Source: CAZYFH01 sp964646815
Lineage (GTDB): Bacteria > Acidobacteriota > Vicinamibacteria > Vicinamibacterales > UBA8438
Assembly (NCBI GenBank): GCA_964646815.1
Contig: CAZYFH010000007.1
Coordinates: 67,936-131,935 of the forward strand
DNA: 64,000 bases
Direction: 5' to 3'
Positions 7,825 to 15,881 of the stretch are shown here, piece after piece. The notes under the pieces are model-generated. The model saw nothing but the letters and a program-made list of their open reading frames with translations, searched no databases and was not told the DNA's origin. Position numbers and translations under genes: made by a program. How positions within the stretch are numbered: position 1 is the stretch's first letter; every line of letters begins with the position of its first letter.

Positions 7825-8805
7825 CTACCTGGCGGCGTCCTCGGCTCGCGCGCCTCTCATGATGTTCAGGAGACCGTAGTTACCCTCATGGCACGCGTAC
7901 TCGAACATCGGTCCCGAGGTGACGCCGCGTGACTCCTGGTTCGTCGTCATCGGTACGCGCGCCGTCCACGGGCGGATGAACATCGCCGGATCGGTCATCG
8001 TGAACTCGTAGTCGAGCGTTTCCTTGTCAACCCGGGTGAACCGCTCGACGAGGCGAAGGCTCGAACGTGCGGCACGCCATGTCGCGCGCCACAAGAAGTG
8101 GTCCAGATCGGCGAAGTTGCTGGTCTCCACCACGAGCGTGTCGCCCTCCCAGCGGCCGCGCGCGTCACCGAGCCATTGGCCGATGTTGCGGGCGGCATGT
8201 GGACGGCCGTCGACAGAGATCAAGCGATACTCGTGAAACATTTCGTTCAAGATCGCCACCCAGCCGGGTGATTGCAGGACGTGATAGTTCATGTTGTAGC
8301 CCTGCAGGGGCACGAAGGGGAGCCCGTCGGTTAGGCACCGCTCACCGGTGTCCGCATCCACCCACGAGTCGAACGGCCCGACCCCGTATTTTGCGGTATC
8401 CGCCTCGAGACGCCGGCGCCCGGCGGCGGTCCAGGGGATCTTGCCGTTCGGTGGATCGACGATGAGGGAGGTCCGCCGATCGCCCGTGACGTTCTTGCCG
8501 CCATCCATCCAGAACTGGTTGTAAGCGCCCACATTACCCGGGATGAACCGGTCTGTCGCCGCGCGACGCTCGGCCGAGGTAATCTCGAGCTCCGCGGCTT
8601 CTTCTGCCGTGAGTAGGTCTTTGCCGGCGAGCGCATCCGGGCGCTCGATCGGCGTGAGTGTGGCGTTCGTCCAGATGCCTTGCAGGTCGGGCACGTCCCA
8701 GCCCGTTCGTGGGACTGTCCAGCCCTCGCTCGTCTGGGCGTGAGCGGTCGCCGCGGCCACCAGACATACCAGTGCGGGGAGGATCGCCGATCTCGATCGC
8801 GTCAT
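7825..8805 (-). CDS. Secreted 'HPDLQGxW/ACHEGN' family protein, paralogue 1
   Basis: A 326-residue exported protein with a Sec signal (RSAILPALVCLVAAATAHAQ). It belongs to a family repeated five times in this window that I recognise only as uncharacterised. Ordered motifs: DVPDLQGIW (about 38), TPIERP, RRTSLIVDPPNGKIPWT, GERCLTDGLP, GYNMNYHVLQSPG, LISVDGRPH, QWLGDARGRWEGDTLVVET, VERFTRVDKETL and the C-terminal FEYACHEGNYGLLNIMRGAR. Two cysteines (in ERC and ACHEGN) are kept in all copies and may form a disulfide. Its stop is five bases from the ASST start. This is the most divergent of the stand-alone copies. No catalytic motif from a known enzyme family is visible. Confidence 0.8.
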   Translation of the reverse strand: MTRSRSAILPALVCLVAAATAHAQTSEGWTVPRTGWDVPDLQGIWTNATLTPIERPDALAGKDLLTAEEAAELEITSAERRAATDRFIPGNVGAYNQFWMDGGKNVTGDRRTSLIVDPPNGKIPWTAAGRRRLEADTAKYGVGPFDSWVDADTGERCLTDGLPFVPLQGYNMNYHVLQSPGWVAILNEMFHEYRLISVDGRPHAARNIGQWLGDARGRWEGDTLVVETSNFADLDHFLWRATWRAARSSLRLVERFTRVDKETLDYEFTMTDPAMFIRPWTARVPMTTNQESRGVTSGPMFEYACHEGNYGLLNIMRGARAEDAAR

Positions 8806-8834
8806 ATGTCTCGGGCTCTCGGCTACGCGTGCCG

Positions 8835-9848
8835 CTAGCGGGCGGTCGCGGCCTCGGCATCTTCAGCGCGCGCGCCCGCGAGGATGCCCTCCATGCCGAG
8901 GTTGCCCTCGTGGCATGCGTATTCGAAGATCGGCTGGTCGGTCTTCCGCCAGGGGACCAATGCCGTCCACGGCTCGGTCCACGCCGTCGGATCGTTGACC
9001 GTGAACTGATAGTGAATCTCGTCCGGACCAACACGCGTCAAGCGCTCGACGAGGGTCATCTGCTCACGCGCGCCTCTGAAATCGCTCTGCGGCGAGAAGT
9101 TGCGCGTCTCCACCACCAGGGTGTCGCCCTCCCAGCGACCACGCGAATCGCCATGCCACTGTCGGACGTCGTCACCGACGTGCGGTCGGCCGTCGAGCGG
9201 GATGATCCGTGTCGTGTGGATCAACTCCTGCTCGATCACGACGTGTTCGGCCGTCTGCAGGATCTGGTAGTAGCTGTTGTAGCCGGCGAGGAGGTTGGGC
9301 AACCCGAAGGTGATGCAGCGCTCGCTCAGGCCACGGTCGGCGGTCCAGGCGGCCGGTCGCTCGCGGCTAGCGGCGCGGGTCGCCACCGCCATCTTGGCCG
9401 CCGATGTGGTCGGAGGCAGCTTGCCGTTCGGGGGATCGGTGATGAGCGAGGTGCGGGTGTTGAACTCGCGTTCGACCAACCAGAACTGGTTGTAGTTGCC
9501 AGTGCCGCCGTCACTCGACGTGAAGCTCTCCGGGTCGGTGACCGCCACATTGAAGAACTGATCGCCGAAGACGGCGTCACCGGCGTCCAATGCAAAGAGT
9601 CGGTTGGCTGTCTCCTCGACCTGGGCGAGCTCTTCCTCGGTCAGCGCGCTCTTGTCCGCGAGCGAGTCCGGACGCTCAAGCGGGGTCACGCTGTTGTTGC
9701 CCCAGATGCCCTGCAGGTCTGGGTGCCCATCGCCAGTGCGAGGGGGCACGTACGAACTGCCCTGGCCCGCGGCAGCGACCGGGAGAGCTAGGACCACGGC
9801 CAAGACTGCAGTCGTGGTCGACACGATGGCGGTGTAGGGATTCGTCAT
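8835..9848 (-). CDS. Secreted 'HPDLQGxW/ACHEGN' family protein, paralogue 2
   Basis: A 337-residue protein with a signal peptide (AVLAVVLALPVAAAGQG). It carries the full motif series: GHPDLQGIWGNNSVTPLERP, RTSLITDPPNGKLP, SERCITFGLP, GYNSYYQILQT, RIIPLDGRPH, QWHGDSRGRWEGDTLVVET, VERLTRV and FEYACHEGNLGMEGILAGAR. It is closest to paralogue 3 next to it, sharing LFSLDAGDA / LFALDAGDAxFGD and FTSSDGGTGNYNQFW, so the two arose by recent tandem duplication. The gap to paralogue 3 is 12 bases and to paralogue 1 is 29 bases, so all three are one transcript. Function unknown; secretion and duplication suggest a role on an extracellular substrate. Confidence 0.85.
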   Translation of the reverse strand: MTNPYTAIVSTTTAVLAVVLALPVAAAGQGSSYVPPRTGDGHPDLQGIWGNNSVTPLERPDSLADKSALTEEELAQVEETANRLFALDAGDAVFGDQFFNVAVTDPESFTSSDGGTGNYNQFWLVEREFNTRTSLITDPPNGKLPPTTSAAKMAVATRAASRERPAAWTADRGLSERCITFGLPNLLAGYNSYYQILQTAEHVVIEQELIHTTRIIPLDGRPHVGDDVRQWHGDSRGRWEGDTLVVETRNFSPQSDFRGAREQMTLVERLTRVGPDEIHYQFTVNDPTAWTEPWTALVPWRKTDQPIFEYACHEGNLGMEGILAGARAEDAEAATAR

Positions 9849-9860
9849 CGGCCACCTGGC

Positions 9861-10874
9861 TTATCGTGATTCCAGAGCTTCCTGCCGTCGCGCGCCGGCA
9901 AGGATGCCTTCCATGCCGATGTTGCCTTCGTGGCAGGCGTACTCGTATATGGCGTCGGGACTTGAGCGCAACGGAATCATGACCGACCAGGGCGCCATCC
10001 ACGTCGTCGGATCGGTCAGTGTGACTTCGTACTGGAGGACGTCGTCGCTCACGCGCGTGAATCGCTCAGTCACCCGGAGATGCTCCGCGGCACCCATGAA
10101 GTTGGCCTTCGACGAGTAGTTCTTCGTTTCGACCACGAGCGTGTCGCCGTCCCAATACCCGCGTGAGTTGCCGAGCCACTGCCGGATGTCTCTGTCAATG
10201 TGTGGACGTTCGTCGAGCGAGATGATGCGCGCGTCGTGCGCCATCTCCATCTGAATCACAACGTGGTCCGGTGTCTGAAAGAGCTGGTAATAGCTGTTGT
10301 AGCCGGCGCCGAGACGCGGGGTTCCGAAGCTGAGGCACCGCTCCCCCAGACTCCGATCGTCGGTCCAGCGCGCGTGGCGCCCTCGCGCCGTGCGCCGCGC
10401 GCCGGCGCGCATCTTCGCCGCGCTGGTCTGCTCCGGGATCCGCCCGTTCGGCGGATCGACGATCAAGGAGGTCCGGGTATCCCAGTCCCGCTCGACCATC
10501 CAGAACTGGTTGTAATTGCCGGTGGCAGTATCGCGCGACGAGAAGCTCTCTGCCTCGGCTAGCGCGGCAGTGAAGACGGAGTCGCCGAACGCGGCGTCCC
10601 CGGCGTCTAGACTGAAGAGCTCGTTGGCCCGCGACTGGACCGCCGCGAGTTCCTCGTCGGTGAGGTGCGTGCGGTCACCGAGCACCTCAGGACGTTGCAA
10701 CGGCGTCGCGTTGTTGTTCGCCCAGACACCCTGCAAGTCGGGGTGCCCGAATACCGTCCTGGGCACGGTCCAGCCCTCGTCTGGCGCGGAACCCTGCGCG
10801 GCGACGGATCCTGAAACCAGAGCCACGACCGCCAAAGCGCTCAGCGCGACAAACAGTGTGTGAGGGATTTTCAC
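9861..10874 (-). CDS. Secreted 'HPDLQGxW/ACHEGN' family protein, paralogue 3
   Basis: A 337-residue protein, first gene of the minus-strand run 10874-6185. It starts at GTG 10874 with a strong AGGAGG six bases upstream, and a promoter-like pair lies at 10954-10982. The signal peptide is TLFVALSALAVVALVSGSVA. Motifs: GHPDLQGVWANNNATPLQRP, RTSLIVDPPNGRIP, GERCLSFGTP, GYNSYYQLFQTPDHVVIQ, RIISLDERPH, QWLGNSRGYWDGDTLVVET, TERFTRV and YEYACHEGNIGMEGILAGAR. The aromatic and charged pattern WxGDTLVVET and the two conserved cysteines are as in its paralogues. No known family assignment can be made from sequence memory. Confidence 0.85.
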   Translation of the reverse strand: MKIPHTLFVALSALAVVALVSGSVAAQGSAPDEGWTVPRTVFGHPDLQGVWANNNATPLQRPEVLGDRTHLTDEELAAVQSRANELFSLDAGDAAFGDSVFTAALAEAESFSSRDTATGNYNQFWMVERDWDTRTSLIVDPPNGRIPEQTSAAKMRAGARRTARGRHARWTDDRSLGERCLSFGTPRLGAGYNSYYQLFQTPDHVVIQMEMAHDARIISLDERPHIDRDIRQWLGNSRGYWDGDTLVVETKNYSSKANFMGAAEHLRVTERFTRVSDDVLQYEVTLTDPTTWMAPWSVMIPLRSSPDAIYEYACHEGNIGMEGILAGARRQEALESR

Positions 10875-10953
10875 CGGACACCTCCTCGGAGGACAGTGAC
10901 GGTCCGAACGACAGAAGTCAGCACCGATTAAGTGGCTGCGTGTCTAGAGCTGA

Positions 10954-10982
10954 AGAATAGCACCCGGGCCGACGGCTGTCAC
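10954..10982 (-). promoter_or_regulatory. Sigma70-like promoter for the 10.9-6.2 kb operon
   Basis: On the minus strand GTGACA (10977-10982) and TATTCT (10954-10959) are separated by 17 bases; they match the -35 and -10 consensus at 5/6 and 4/6. Transcription would start near 10947, leaving about 70 bases before the GTG at 10874. The rest of 10983-11186 holds no recognisable gene. Confidence 0.45.
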
Positions 10983-11186
10983 TGGCTATCGCCACCGGCG
11001 CGACCCTACTCCGCGTGGCCCTGCATCGCCTTGAGGGCTTAGGCGTGGTCTCAAGCAACAGCCGGTCTTCTTCGCGGCCGGCGGTTGCCTTCGAGCGGAT
11101 GATATGACTGAGCCGCGCGCCGGGGATCTCCATGCCGTCCGACGACAAACGTTCTTCGTTCCTGCCAGACCCCTTCGACATCGGGG

Positions 11187-12062
11187 TCAGTGGCCCTCGA
11201 CGAACGCCACCACCTTCATCATGCCTGGATCGAGGTCGTCACCCATCTTGGAGTTCACGGACCCGTGCGTGCGGTCTGAAATCTGGATCACCGCCGCAGC
11301 GTTGCCGTCCGCCGTGAGCTCGGCCGCGAGACGCTGGTTCTGCTCGCGACGCCAGTCGTCATCGCCGTCTGCGTAGATGAAGAGCATCGGCGGCTTGTTC
11401 CGGCCGACATACGGTGTGACCGATGCCTGTAGCCACACCTGCTCGTTGGTGCCCCACACACTCTTCGGGCGGCTTGGCGCGACGTCCTGGTCTTCGACGT
11501 AGAGGAACGGGCTGATCGGGATCGCCCCGCGGATGTCTGACAGTCGCATGTTGTGAGCTGCCAGATACGAAGGGTCGAGTGCCATCAGGGCAGCGAGATA
11601 GGCGCCTGCCGAGTGCCCGGACACGAACACGCGGCTCGGGTCGCCACCGTAGGTGCCGATGTGTCGTTTCGTCCAGGCGAAGGCGGCGGTTGCATCTTCC
11701 ATGTGGGCCGGGTGCATCACGCTGGGCGACAGGCGGTAGTTAGCCGTCACGAGACCGATCCCCCGAGCGGCGAGCTGGTGCGCGAGGCCTGCGCCGATGG
11801 CCTTGGTGCCGTTCTGCAGAGCGCCGCCGTGAAAGTAGACGACCACTGGCGCGTTGGTGGCGTCCTCGGGCATGAAAATGTCGAGCTTGTCCTTATTCTC
11901 GGCGTAGTCTTCGCCCGCGATGTAGTCGATGTCCCGATGTGCCACGATCTTGAACTCGCTCCCGTCGCTTGCCGCGAACGCGAGCGCAGGCAGCGCCATC
12001 GTCAGGACGGCGGCCATGGAGCAGGTAACGCTCAGAGAGCGTAATGACGTAGGGCTCGGCAT
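11187..12062 (-). CDS. Secreted alpha/beta hydrolase (carboxylesterase, HSL-like)
   Basis: A 291-residue esterase-type hydrolase. I chose the ATG at 12062 because a Sec signal (SMAAVLTMALPALAFAASD) follows; the in-frame ATG at 12116 adds an Arg-rich run unlike a signal. Motifs in order: VVVYFHGGALQNG (oxyanion hole HGG), VTANYRLSP, a nucleophile elbow GHSAGAY with the catalytic Ser, the acid region FIYADGDDDW and the His in ISDRTHGSV. This layout fits the hormone-sensitive-lipase/BD-FAE group that hydrolyses short-chain or aromatic esters in the periplasm. It is monocistronic as far as can be seen. The family is firm; the ester substrate is unknown. Confidence 0.88.
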   Translation of the reverse strand: MPSPTSLRSLSVTCSMAAVLTMALPALAFAASDGSEFKIVAHRDIDYIAGEDYAENKDKLDIFMPEDATNAPVVVYFHGGALQNGTKAIGAGLAHQLAARGIGLVTANYRLSPSVMHPAHMEDATAAFAWTKRHIGTYGGDPSRVFVSGHSAGAYLAALMALDPSYLAAHNMRLSDIRGAIPISPFLYVEDQDVAPSRPKSVWGTNEQVWLQASVTPYVGRNKPPMLFIYADGDDDWRREQNQRLAAELTADGNAAAVIQISDRTHGSVNSKMGDDLDPGMMKVVAFVEGH

Positions 12063-12312
12063 CTGTTTCCTCGGTTCTCTCTTGGCGCGCACGACGCGCG
12101 TCGTCGGCGCGCACAAGTCATGGGGACGCGGCGGGTCGTTCCAATACCCTTAACATAGCAGTGTTTCGTGTACGAGTCGTTTGGTTTGTGGCTCGCGTAG
12201 ACCTCCTCGGTCGTGGCAGGCCGCTCGCCCAGCGGCCGCCCGGGTCGCTCCTGTCCGCACGTTGCACACCGTCCGTTCGAGGCGGTAATCAACCCCAGCG
12301 GGTAGCATAATC

Positions 12313-12502
12313 AGCGTACATCGGGAACACGTCCTCGGTCGATAAGCGCTCGGACGTCTGGCCGTTTGGCGCGGTGCTCCGCGAGATGCTGGCCGGGCGG
12401 AAGGTGTTCGACGCGAACGATGTCTCGACTACGTTGGCGAGAGTGATCGAGCGCGAGGCCCGCACGGTCGAGGCACTCTCGCTGTGTTGGGGGGAAGACT
12501 AA
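12313..12502 (+). pseudogene. Ser/Thr protein kinase fragment (Pkn2-type), remnant
   Basis: In one frame, bases 12316-12499 read AYIGNTSSVDKRSDVWPFGA, then VLREMLAGRKVFDANDVSTT and LARVIERE, before a TAA at 12500. This matches the middle of bacterial Ser/Thr kinases (AYMSPEQxRGxxVDKRxDVWAFG, VLYEMLTGRxxFxGxDVSxTLAxVL). The Ser-Pro-Glu-Gln activation segment is deleted, a stop lies just upstream, and neither the ATP-binding lobe nor the C-lobe end is present. It is a broken relic ending directly before the tautomerase-like gene. Confidence 0.7.
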
Positions 12503-12835
12503 ATGATTCACTTCGAATGCACGGTGCAGGAGGGCTGTGTGTCGGACGAACTTCGTCCGAGTCTGGTATCGGCGATTGAGAAGGCGTGTAACGAAACTCT
12601 GGGCCACGACGAAGGTCCGGTTGAGGTGTCGTGGACGGTCATTCCTAAGGGGTTTGGATTCCGAGGCGGACAACCGTCCACGACTTCTTTAGTTCGGGGC
12701 AGGATTCCCGACGGCTGTGATCGGGAGACCCGGTCAAGGATTCTTCAGTCGATCGGAGACTCGTGGTGTCGGATCACCGGCGCGTCACCCGAGGAACTCA
12801 TGGTATCGGCCCGCGACCGGAGCTGGTCCGGCTAA
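12503..12835 (+). CDS. Tautomerase-superfamily protein lacking the N-terminal proline
   Basis: A 110-residue protein starting at ATG 12503, with GGGGGGA about seven bases upstream. Two beta-alpha-beta units are suggested: MIHFECTVQEGCVSDELRPS with a following helix and EVSWTVIPKGFGFRGG, then SLVRGRIPDGCDRETRSRIL and a helix. This is the fold pattern of cis-CaaD/MSAD-size tautomerases. Those enzymes use Pro1 after Met removal as base, but here residue 2 is Ile, so it lacks the hallmark residue. It lies 30 bases upstream of a Pro-containing homologue, so the two are probably co-transcribed and may form a mixed oligomer. The superfamily call is moderate; no activity can be assigned. Confidence 0.6.
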   Translation: MIHFECTVQEGCVSDELRPSLVSAIEKACNETLGHDEGPVEVSWTVIPKGFGFRGGQPSTTSLVRGRIPDGCDRETRSRILQSIGDSWCRITGASPEELMVSARDRSWSG

Positions 12836-12865
12836 TTCGTTGGGAACACGAAAGGAGAAAAGGAA

Positions 12866-13294
12866 ATGCCGTTCTATCGGTGTCTGACGCCAAAGGGTTC
12901 GCTCTCTTTCGAACAGCGGCAGGAGGTTGCTGTCGCGTTCACCGACGTGCATTGTGGGATCTCCGCCGCCCCGAGGAACTTTGTGAACGTTGTCTTCCTC
13001 GAGGCCTCTGATGGCGCTGAGATTGCCGACTCGCACGGACGGGGCGTGTTGAAATGCGACACTCCGTATTTCATTGCGGGAGGCAATCGAGCAGGACGTC
13101 CTCCTGAGATGAAGCAGCAGATTCTGGACGGACTGATCGATAGGTTCTCGGAAATCGCCGGGGTTCCCAGGGACCAAGTAAGCGGCCACATTAGTGAAGC
13201 ACCAGCCTCGTGGACGATGGAAGCGGGGAAAATCCTTCCTGACCCGGGATCGGAAACCGCAGAGTGGTATACACACGCTGCAGCATCAGGTTGA
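12866..13294 (+). CDS. cis-CaaD-like tautomerase (Tautomerase_3 type)
   Basis: A 142-residue protein starting at ATG 12866 with AAAGGAGAAAAGGAA upstream. It opens MPFYRCLTPKGSLSFEQR, so Pro2 becomes the N-terminal catalytic base after Met removal. It keeps a His at 29 (DVHCGISAAPRNF), the paired arginines R75 and R78 in GGNRAGRP, and a Glu in the EAPASWTMEAGK segment. These correspond to the cis-3-chloroacrylate dehalogenase set (Pro1, His28, Arg70, Arg73, Glu114). Homologues range from dehalogenases and hydratases to enzymes of unknown reaction, so the substrate is open. Paired with the upstream Pro-less tautomerase-like gene. Confidence 0.8.
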   Translation: MPFYRCLTPKGSLSFEQRQEVAVAFTDVHCGISAAPRNFVNVVFLEASDGAEIADSHGRGVLKCDTPYFIAGGNRAGRPPEMKQQILDGLIDRFSEIAGVPRDQVSGHISEAPASWTMEAGKILPDPGSETAEWYTHAAASG

Positions 13295-13459
13295 CGCTTG
13301 TAGCGGGCGCGACGTGGGCGTACTACAGACGCCGCTCCACGTGAAGCGGTATTCCTTCAACTCATGCAACAGGTACGACAGCGTGCTTGACACCTTGTGG
13401 CGCAGGCCGAGGATGGGATGCGGCGGCCGCAGCTACGAAACGGCGTTACACTCACGGGC

Positions 13460-14803
13460 ATGACGAGAGCGGTGGCGGTGGTGCTGGTGTCGGTCGGGGT
13501 GATTGCGTCGGAGAGCGCGTCTGCGCAGGGTGCTGCCGAGTGGCCGCAGTTTCGCGGGATCCGTGCCGGCGCGGTCGCCGACGATCCCGTTTTGCCGGAG
13601 CACTGGAGCGAGACGGAGAACGTCGCCTGGCGGACCGAGATTCCAGGGCTCGGCTGGAGCTCGCCCGTTGTCTGGGGTGCACACGTCTTCGTGACCTCCG
13701 CGATCAGCGCGGGGGCGGAGCCCGATCCGGTCCCCGGGCTTTACGACCCAGGGGACGAGCACGGCAAGACGCGCTCGACCGCGTCGCATCGCTGGATGGT
13801 TTACGACCTTGACTTCGAGTCGGGGCGTGTCAGATGGGCGCGGGAGTTGACAGAGCTGGTGCCGCCGGAGCTCAAGCACCTCAAGAATAGCTTCGCCTCG
13901 GAGACGCCGGTCACCGACGGGCGCCGCGTCTACGTCTACTTCGGCAGCGTTGGCCTCGTGGCGGCGCTCAATATGAGCGGCGAGACGGTGTGGACGGCGA
14001 ACGTCGGGGCGTTCAATGGGGGCCAGGAGTTCGGCACTGCGGCGTCACCCGTACTGCACGACGGTCGGCTCTACATCGTCAATGACAACACCACCCGCTC
14101 GTTTCTGACGGCCTTCGATACGGCCACCGGTGCCGAGGTCTGGCGGATCGATCGGGACGAGACAGAGAATTGGTCGACTCCGTTCGTGTGGGAAAACGAG
14201 GTGCGCACTGAGATCGTCACGACGGGTCGGCGCAGGATCCGGTCGTATGACCTCGACGGCAACGAGCTGTGGGAGTTAGGCGGGATGACGGTCAACGTCG
14301 TGCCGACCCCGTTCGCCCGGCACGGGCTGTTGTACCTCAGCTCTGGATACCCGGGGGGCTTTCCCCGCCCCGTCTACGCGGTGCGTCCCGGTGCGTCCGG
14401 TGATATCTCACTGTCAGAGGGCGAGACGGGCAATGCCTCAATTGCGTGGTATCAGCCGCTGCTCGGGACCTACAGCACATCGGCGCTCGTCTACGGTGAC
14501 TACTACTACACCCTACTCGACCGTGGGTTCCTGCTCTGTCACGACGCGCGGACCGGTGAAGAAATCTACGGACGGCAGCGCATCGCGCCGGGCCACGGGT
14601 TTACCGCGTCGCCGTGGGCATATAACGGCAAGGTGTTCGTGCTCAGCGAGGACGGCGAGACCTATGTCATCGCGTCCGGGCCAGAGTTTGAGATCCTCCA
14701 TACCAACGTGCTGGACGAGATGGCGTTGGCGACGCCGGCCGTCGTGCGCGGCAGCGTCTTCATCCGGACACAGACGAAGCTCTACCGCATCGCTCGGCGA
14801 TAG
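13460..14803 (+). CDS. Secreted PQQ-like (BamB-type) beta-propeller protein 1
   Basis: A 447-residue protein. I start it at ATG 13460, where a Sec signal begins (AVAVVLVSVGVIASESASAQ); upstream in-frame residues look non-coding. The first blade begins EWPQFRGIRAGAVADDPVLP and later blades repeat ALNMSGETVW, AFDTATGAEVWR, YDLDGNELWE and HDARTGEEIYGRQR. It lacks the PQQ/metal-site residues of true dehydrogenases, so it is a structural or carbohydrate/protein-binding propeller rather than a proven oxidoreductase. It is about 60% alike to the propeller at 18593 by eye (shared HLKNSFASETPVTDGRRVYV), so the two are duplicates. It ends 18 bases from the convergent paralogue 4. Confidence 0.85.
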   Translation: MTRAVAVVLVSVGVIASESASAQGAAEWPQFRGIRAGAVADDPVLPEHWSETENVAWRTEIPGLGWSSPVVWGAHVFVTSAISAGAEPDPVPGLYDPGDEHGKTRSTASHRWMVYDLDFESGRVRWARELTELVPPELKHLKNSFASETPVTDGRRVYVYFGSVGLVAALNMSGETVWTANVGAFNGGQEFGTAASPVLHDGRLYIVNDNTTRSFLTAFDTATGAEVWRIDRDETENWSTPFVWENEVRTEIVTTGRRRIRSYDLDGNELWELGGMTVNVVPTPFARHGLLYLSSGYPGGFPRPVYAVRPGASGDISLSEGETGNASIAWYQPLLGTYSTSALVYGDYYYTLLDRGFLLCHDARTGEEIYGRQRIAPGHGFTASPWAYNGKVFVLSEDGETYVIASGPEFEILHTNVLDEMALATPAVVRGSVFIRTQTKLYRIARR

Positions 14804-14821
14804 GCTTCGAAGAGGACGCCG

Positions 14822-15832
14822 CTAGCGCGCCGCCTTGGCTTCCTGGGCGCGAGTGCCGCCTAGGGAACCTGCAACAGCCCAATTCCCCTCGTGGCAGGCG
14901 TACTCGTAGATCACGTAGTTGGGGTCGCGCGTTAGCGGCATCGAGATCGTCCAGGGTTGCGTGTAGACGTTGGGGTCCTCAATCGTAACGGTCCACATGA
15001 TCGTGTCGTCCGATACGCGCTCATAGCGCTCGACTACATGTAGTGCTTTGCTCGTCGGGATGCCCTTGAGGCGGCCACCGGCGAAGCTCGATGCGATCCA
15101 GCCGCGGTTGTGAAAGTTCCTGGTCTCGACCACTAGGACATCGCCGTCCCAGTGGGCGCGTGCGTCACCCATCCACTGGCGGATCGCCCCATCGATGTGC
15201 GGCCGGTCCGACAAGGGGATAATCCGGACGTCGTGGATCATCTCGTGCTGAATCGCGACGTGCTCACGCGTCTGCACGATGCGATACGCGTTGTTGTAAC
15301 CGGCCGGCAGCATCGATCCAGGCACGCCGCGTGAGAGGCATCGATCCCATACGCTGATGTGCTGGTAGTGGTCGCCCTCGTGGGCGAGGTTGTACGCCTT
15401 AGCCTCGAGGGCCCATGCCTTGATCGGTGCGCGTCCGTCCGGCGGATCGACCACCATCGAGGTCTGTCCCGTCGAGAGTACGGTGTCGCCGGAGTCGAGC
15501 CAGTAGCTGCCGTAGCCACCCACGTTTCCGCCGGCTTCGTAGCGCTGCGCGGGCGTGTCGTCGCGTGCCTGCTCGTCCACTGCCCGCTGTTGGTTGATGC
15601 GTGCCATCTCCTCATCGGTGAGGAACGCTTTGCCCACGTCCGCATCGCGGCGCTCGATCGGCGTCAGCGTCTTGTTCCCCCACATGCCTTGGAGGTCGGG
15701 ATGACCATCCGCCGTCCGAGAATGCGTCCAATTCGGGTCCGCGACGCGATGGACCTGGCCGGACGCGGCTAGTGGAAACGCGGCACACAGGGTTCCGACC
15801 ACGGCCAACGTCGTCATGTATGAAGTGCGCAT
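14822..15832 (-). CDS. Secreted 'HPDLQGxW/ACHEGN' family protein, paralogue 4
   Basis: A 336-residue secreted protein with a signal peptide (TTLAVVGTLCAAFPLAASGQ). Motifs: GHPDLQGMWGNKTLTPIERR, QTSMVVDPPDGRAP, DRCLSRGVPG, GYNNAYRIVQTREHVAIQHE, RIIPLSDRPH, QWMGDARAHWDGDVLVVETR, VERYERV and YEYACHEGNWAVAGSLGGTR. It departs from the others at several places (VDKxxL and LAGAR are altered) but keeps both cysteines and the WDGD.LVVET strand. It lies 49 bases downstream of the SGNH-fusion gene on the same strand, so the two are likely co-transcribed. Function unknown. Confidence 0.82.
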   Translation of the reverse strand: MRTSYMTTLAVVGTLCAAFPLAASGQVHRVADPNWTHSRTADGHPDLQGMWGNKTLTPIERRDADVGKAFLTDEEMARINQQRAVDEQARDDTPAQRYEAGGNVGGYGSYWLDSGDTVLSTGQTSMVVDPPDGRAPIKAWALEAKAYNLAHEGDHYQHISVWDRCLSRGVPGSMLPAGYNNAYRIVQTREHVAIQHEMIHDVRIIPLSDRPHIDGAIRQWMGDARAHWDGDVLVVETRNFHNRGWIASSFAGGRLKGIPTSKALHVVERYERVSDDTIMWTVTIEDPNVYTQPWTISMPLTRDPNYVIYEYACHEGNWAVAGSLGGTRAQEAKAAR

Positions 15833-15881
15833 AGGATCCTTGATTTTCTCCGTGTCTCGTGTCGCAAGCGGTGTGGCGTCG

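Noticed and set aside
12032..12292. Minus-strand ORF with CATC and HC residues as a zinc-finger protein
   Set aside because: Only one Cys pair, no ribosome site, and it overlaps the start of the alpha/beta hydrolase gene.
13387..13415. TTGACA then AGGATG as a promoter for the 13460 gene
   Set aside because: The -35 is good but the -10 matches only three of six bases; too weak to list.
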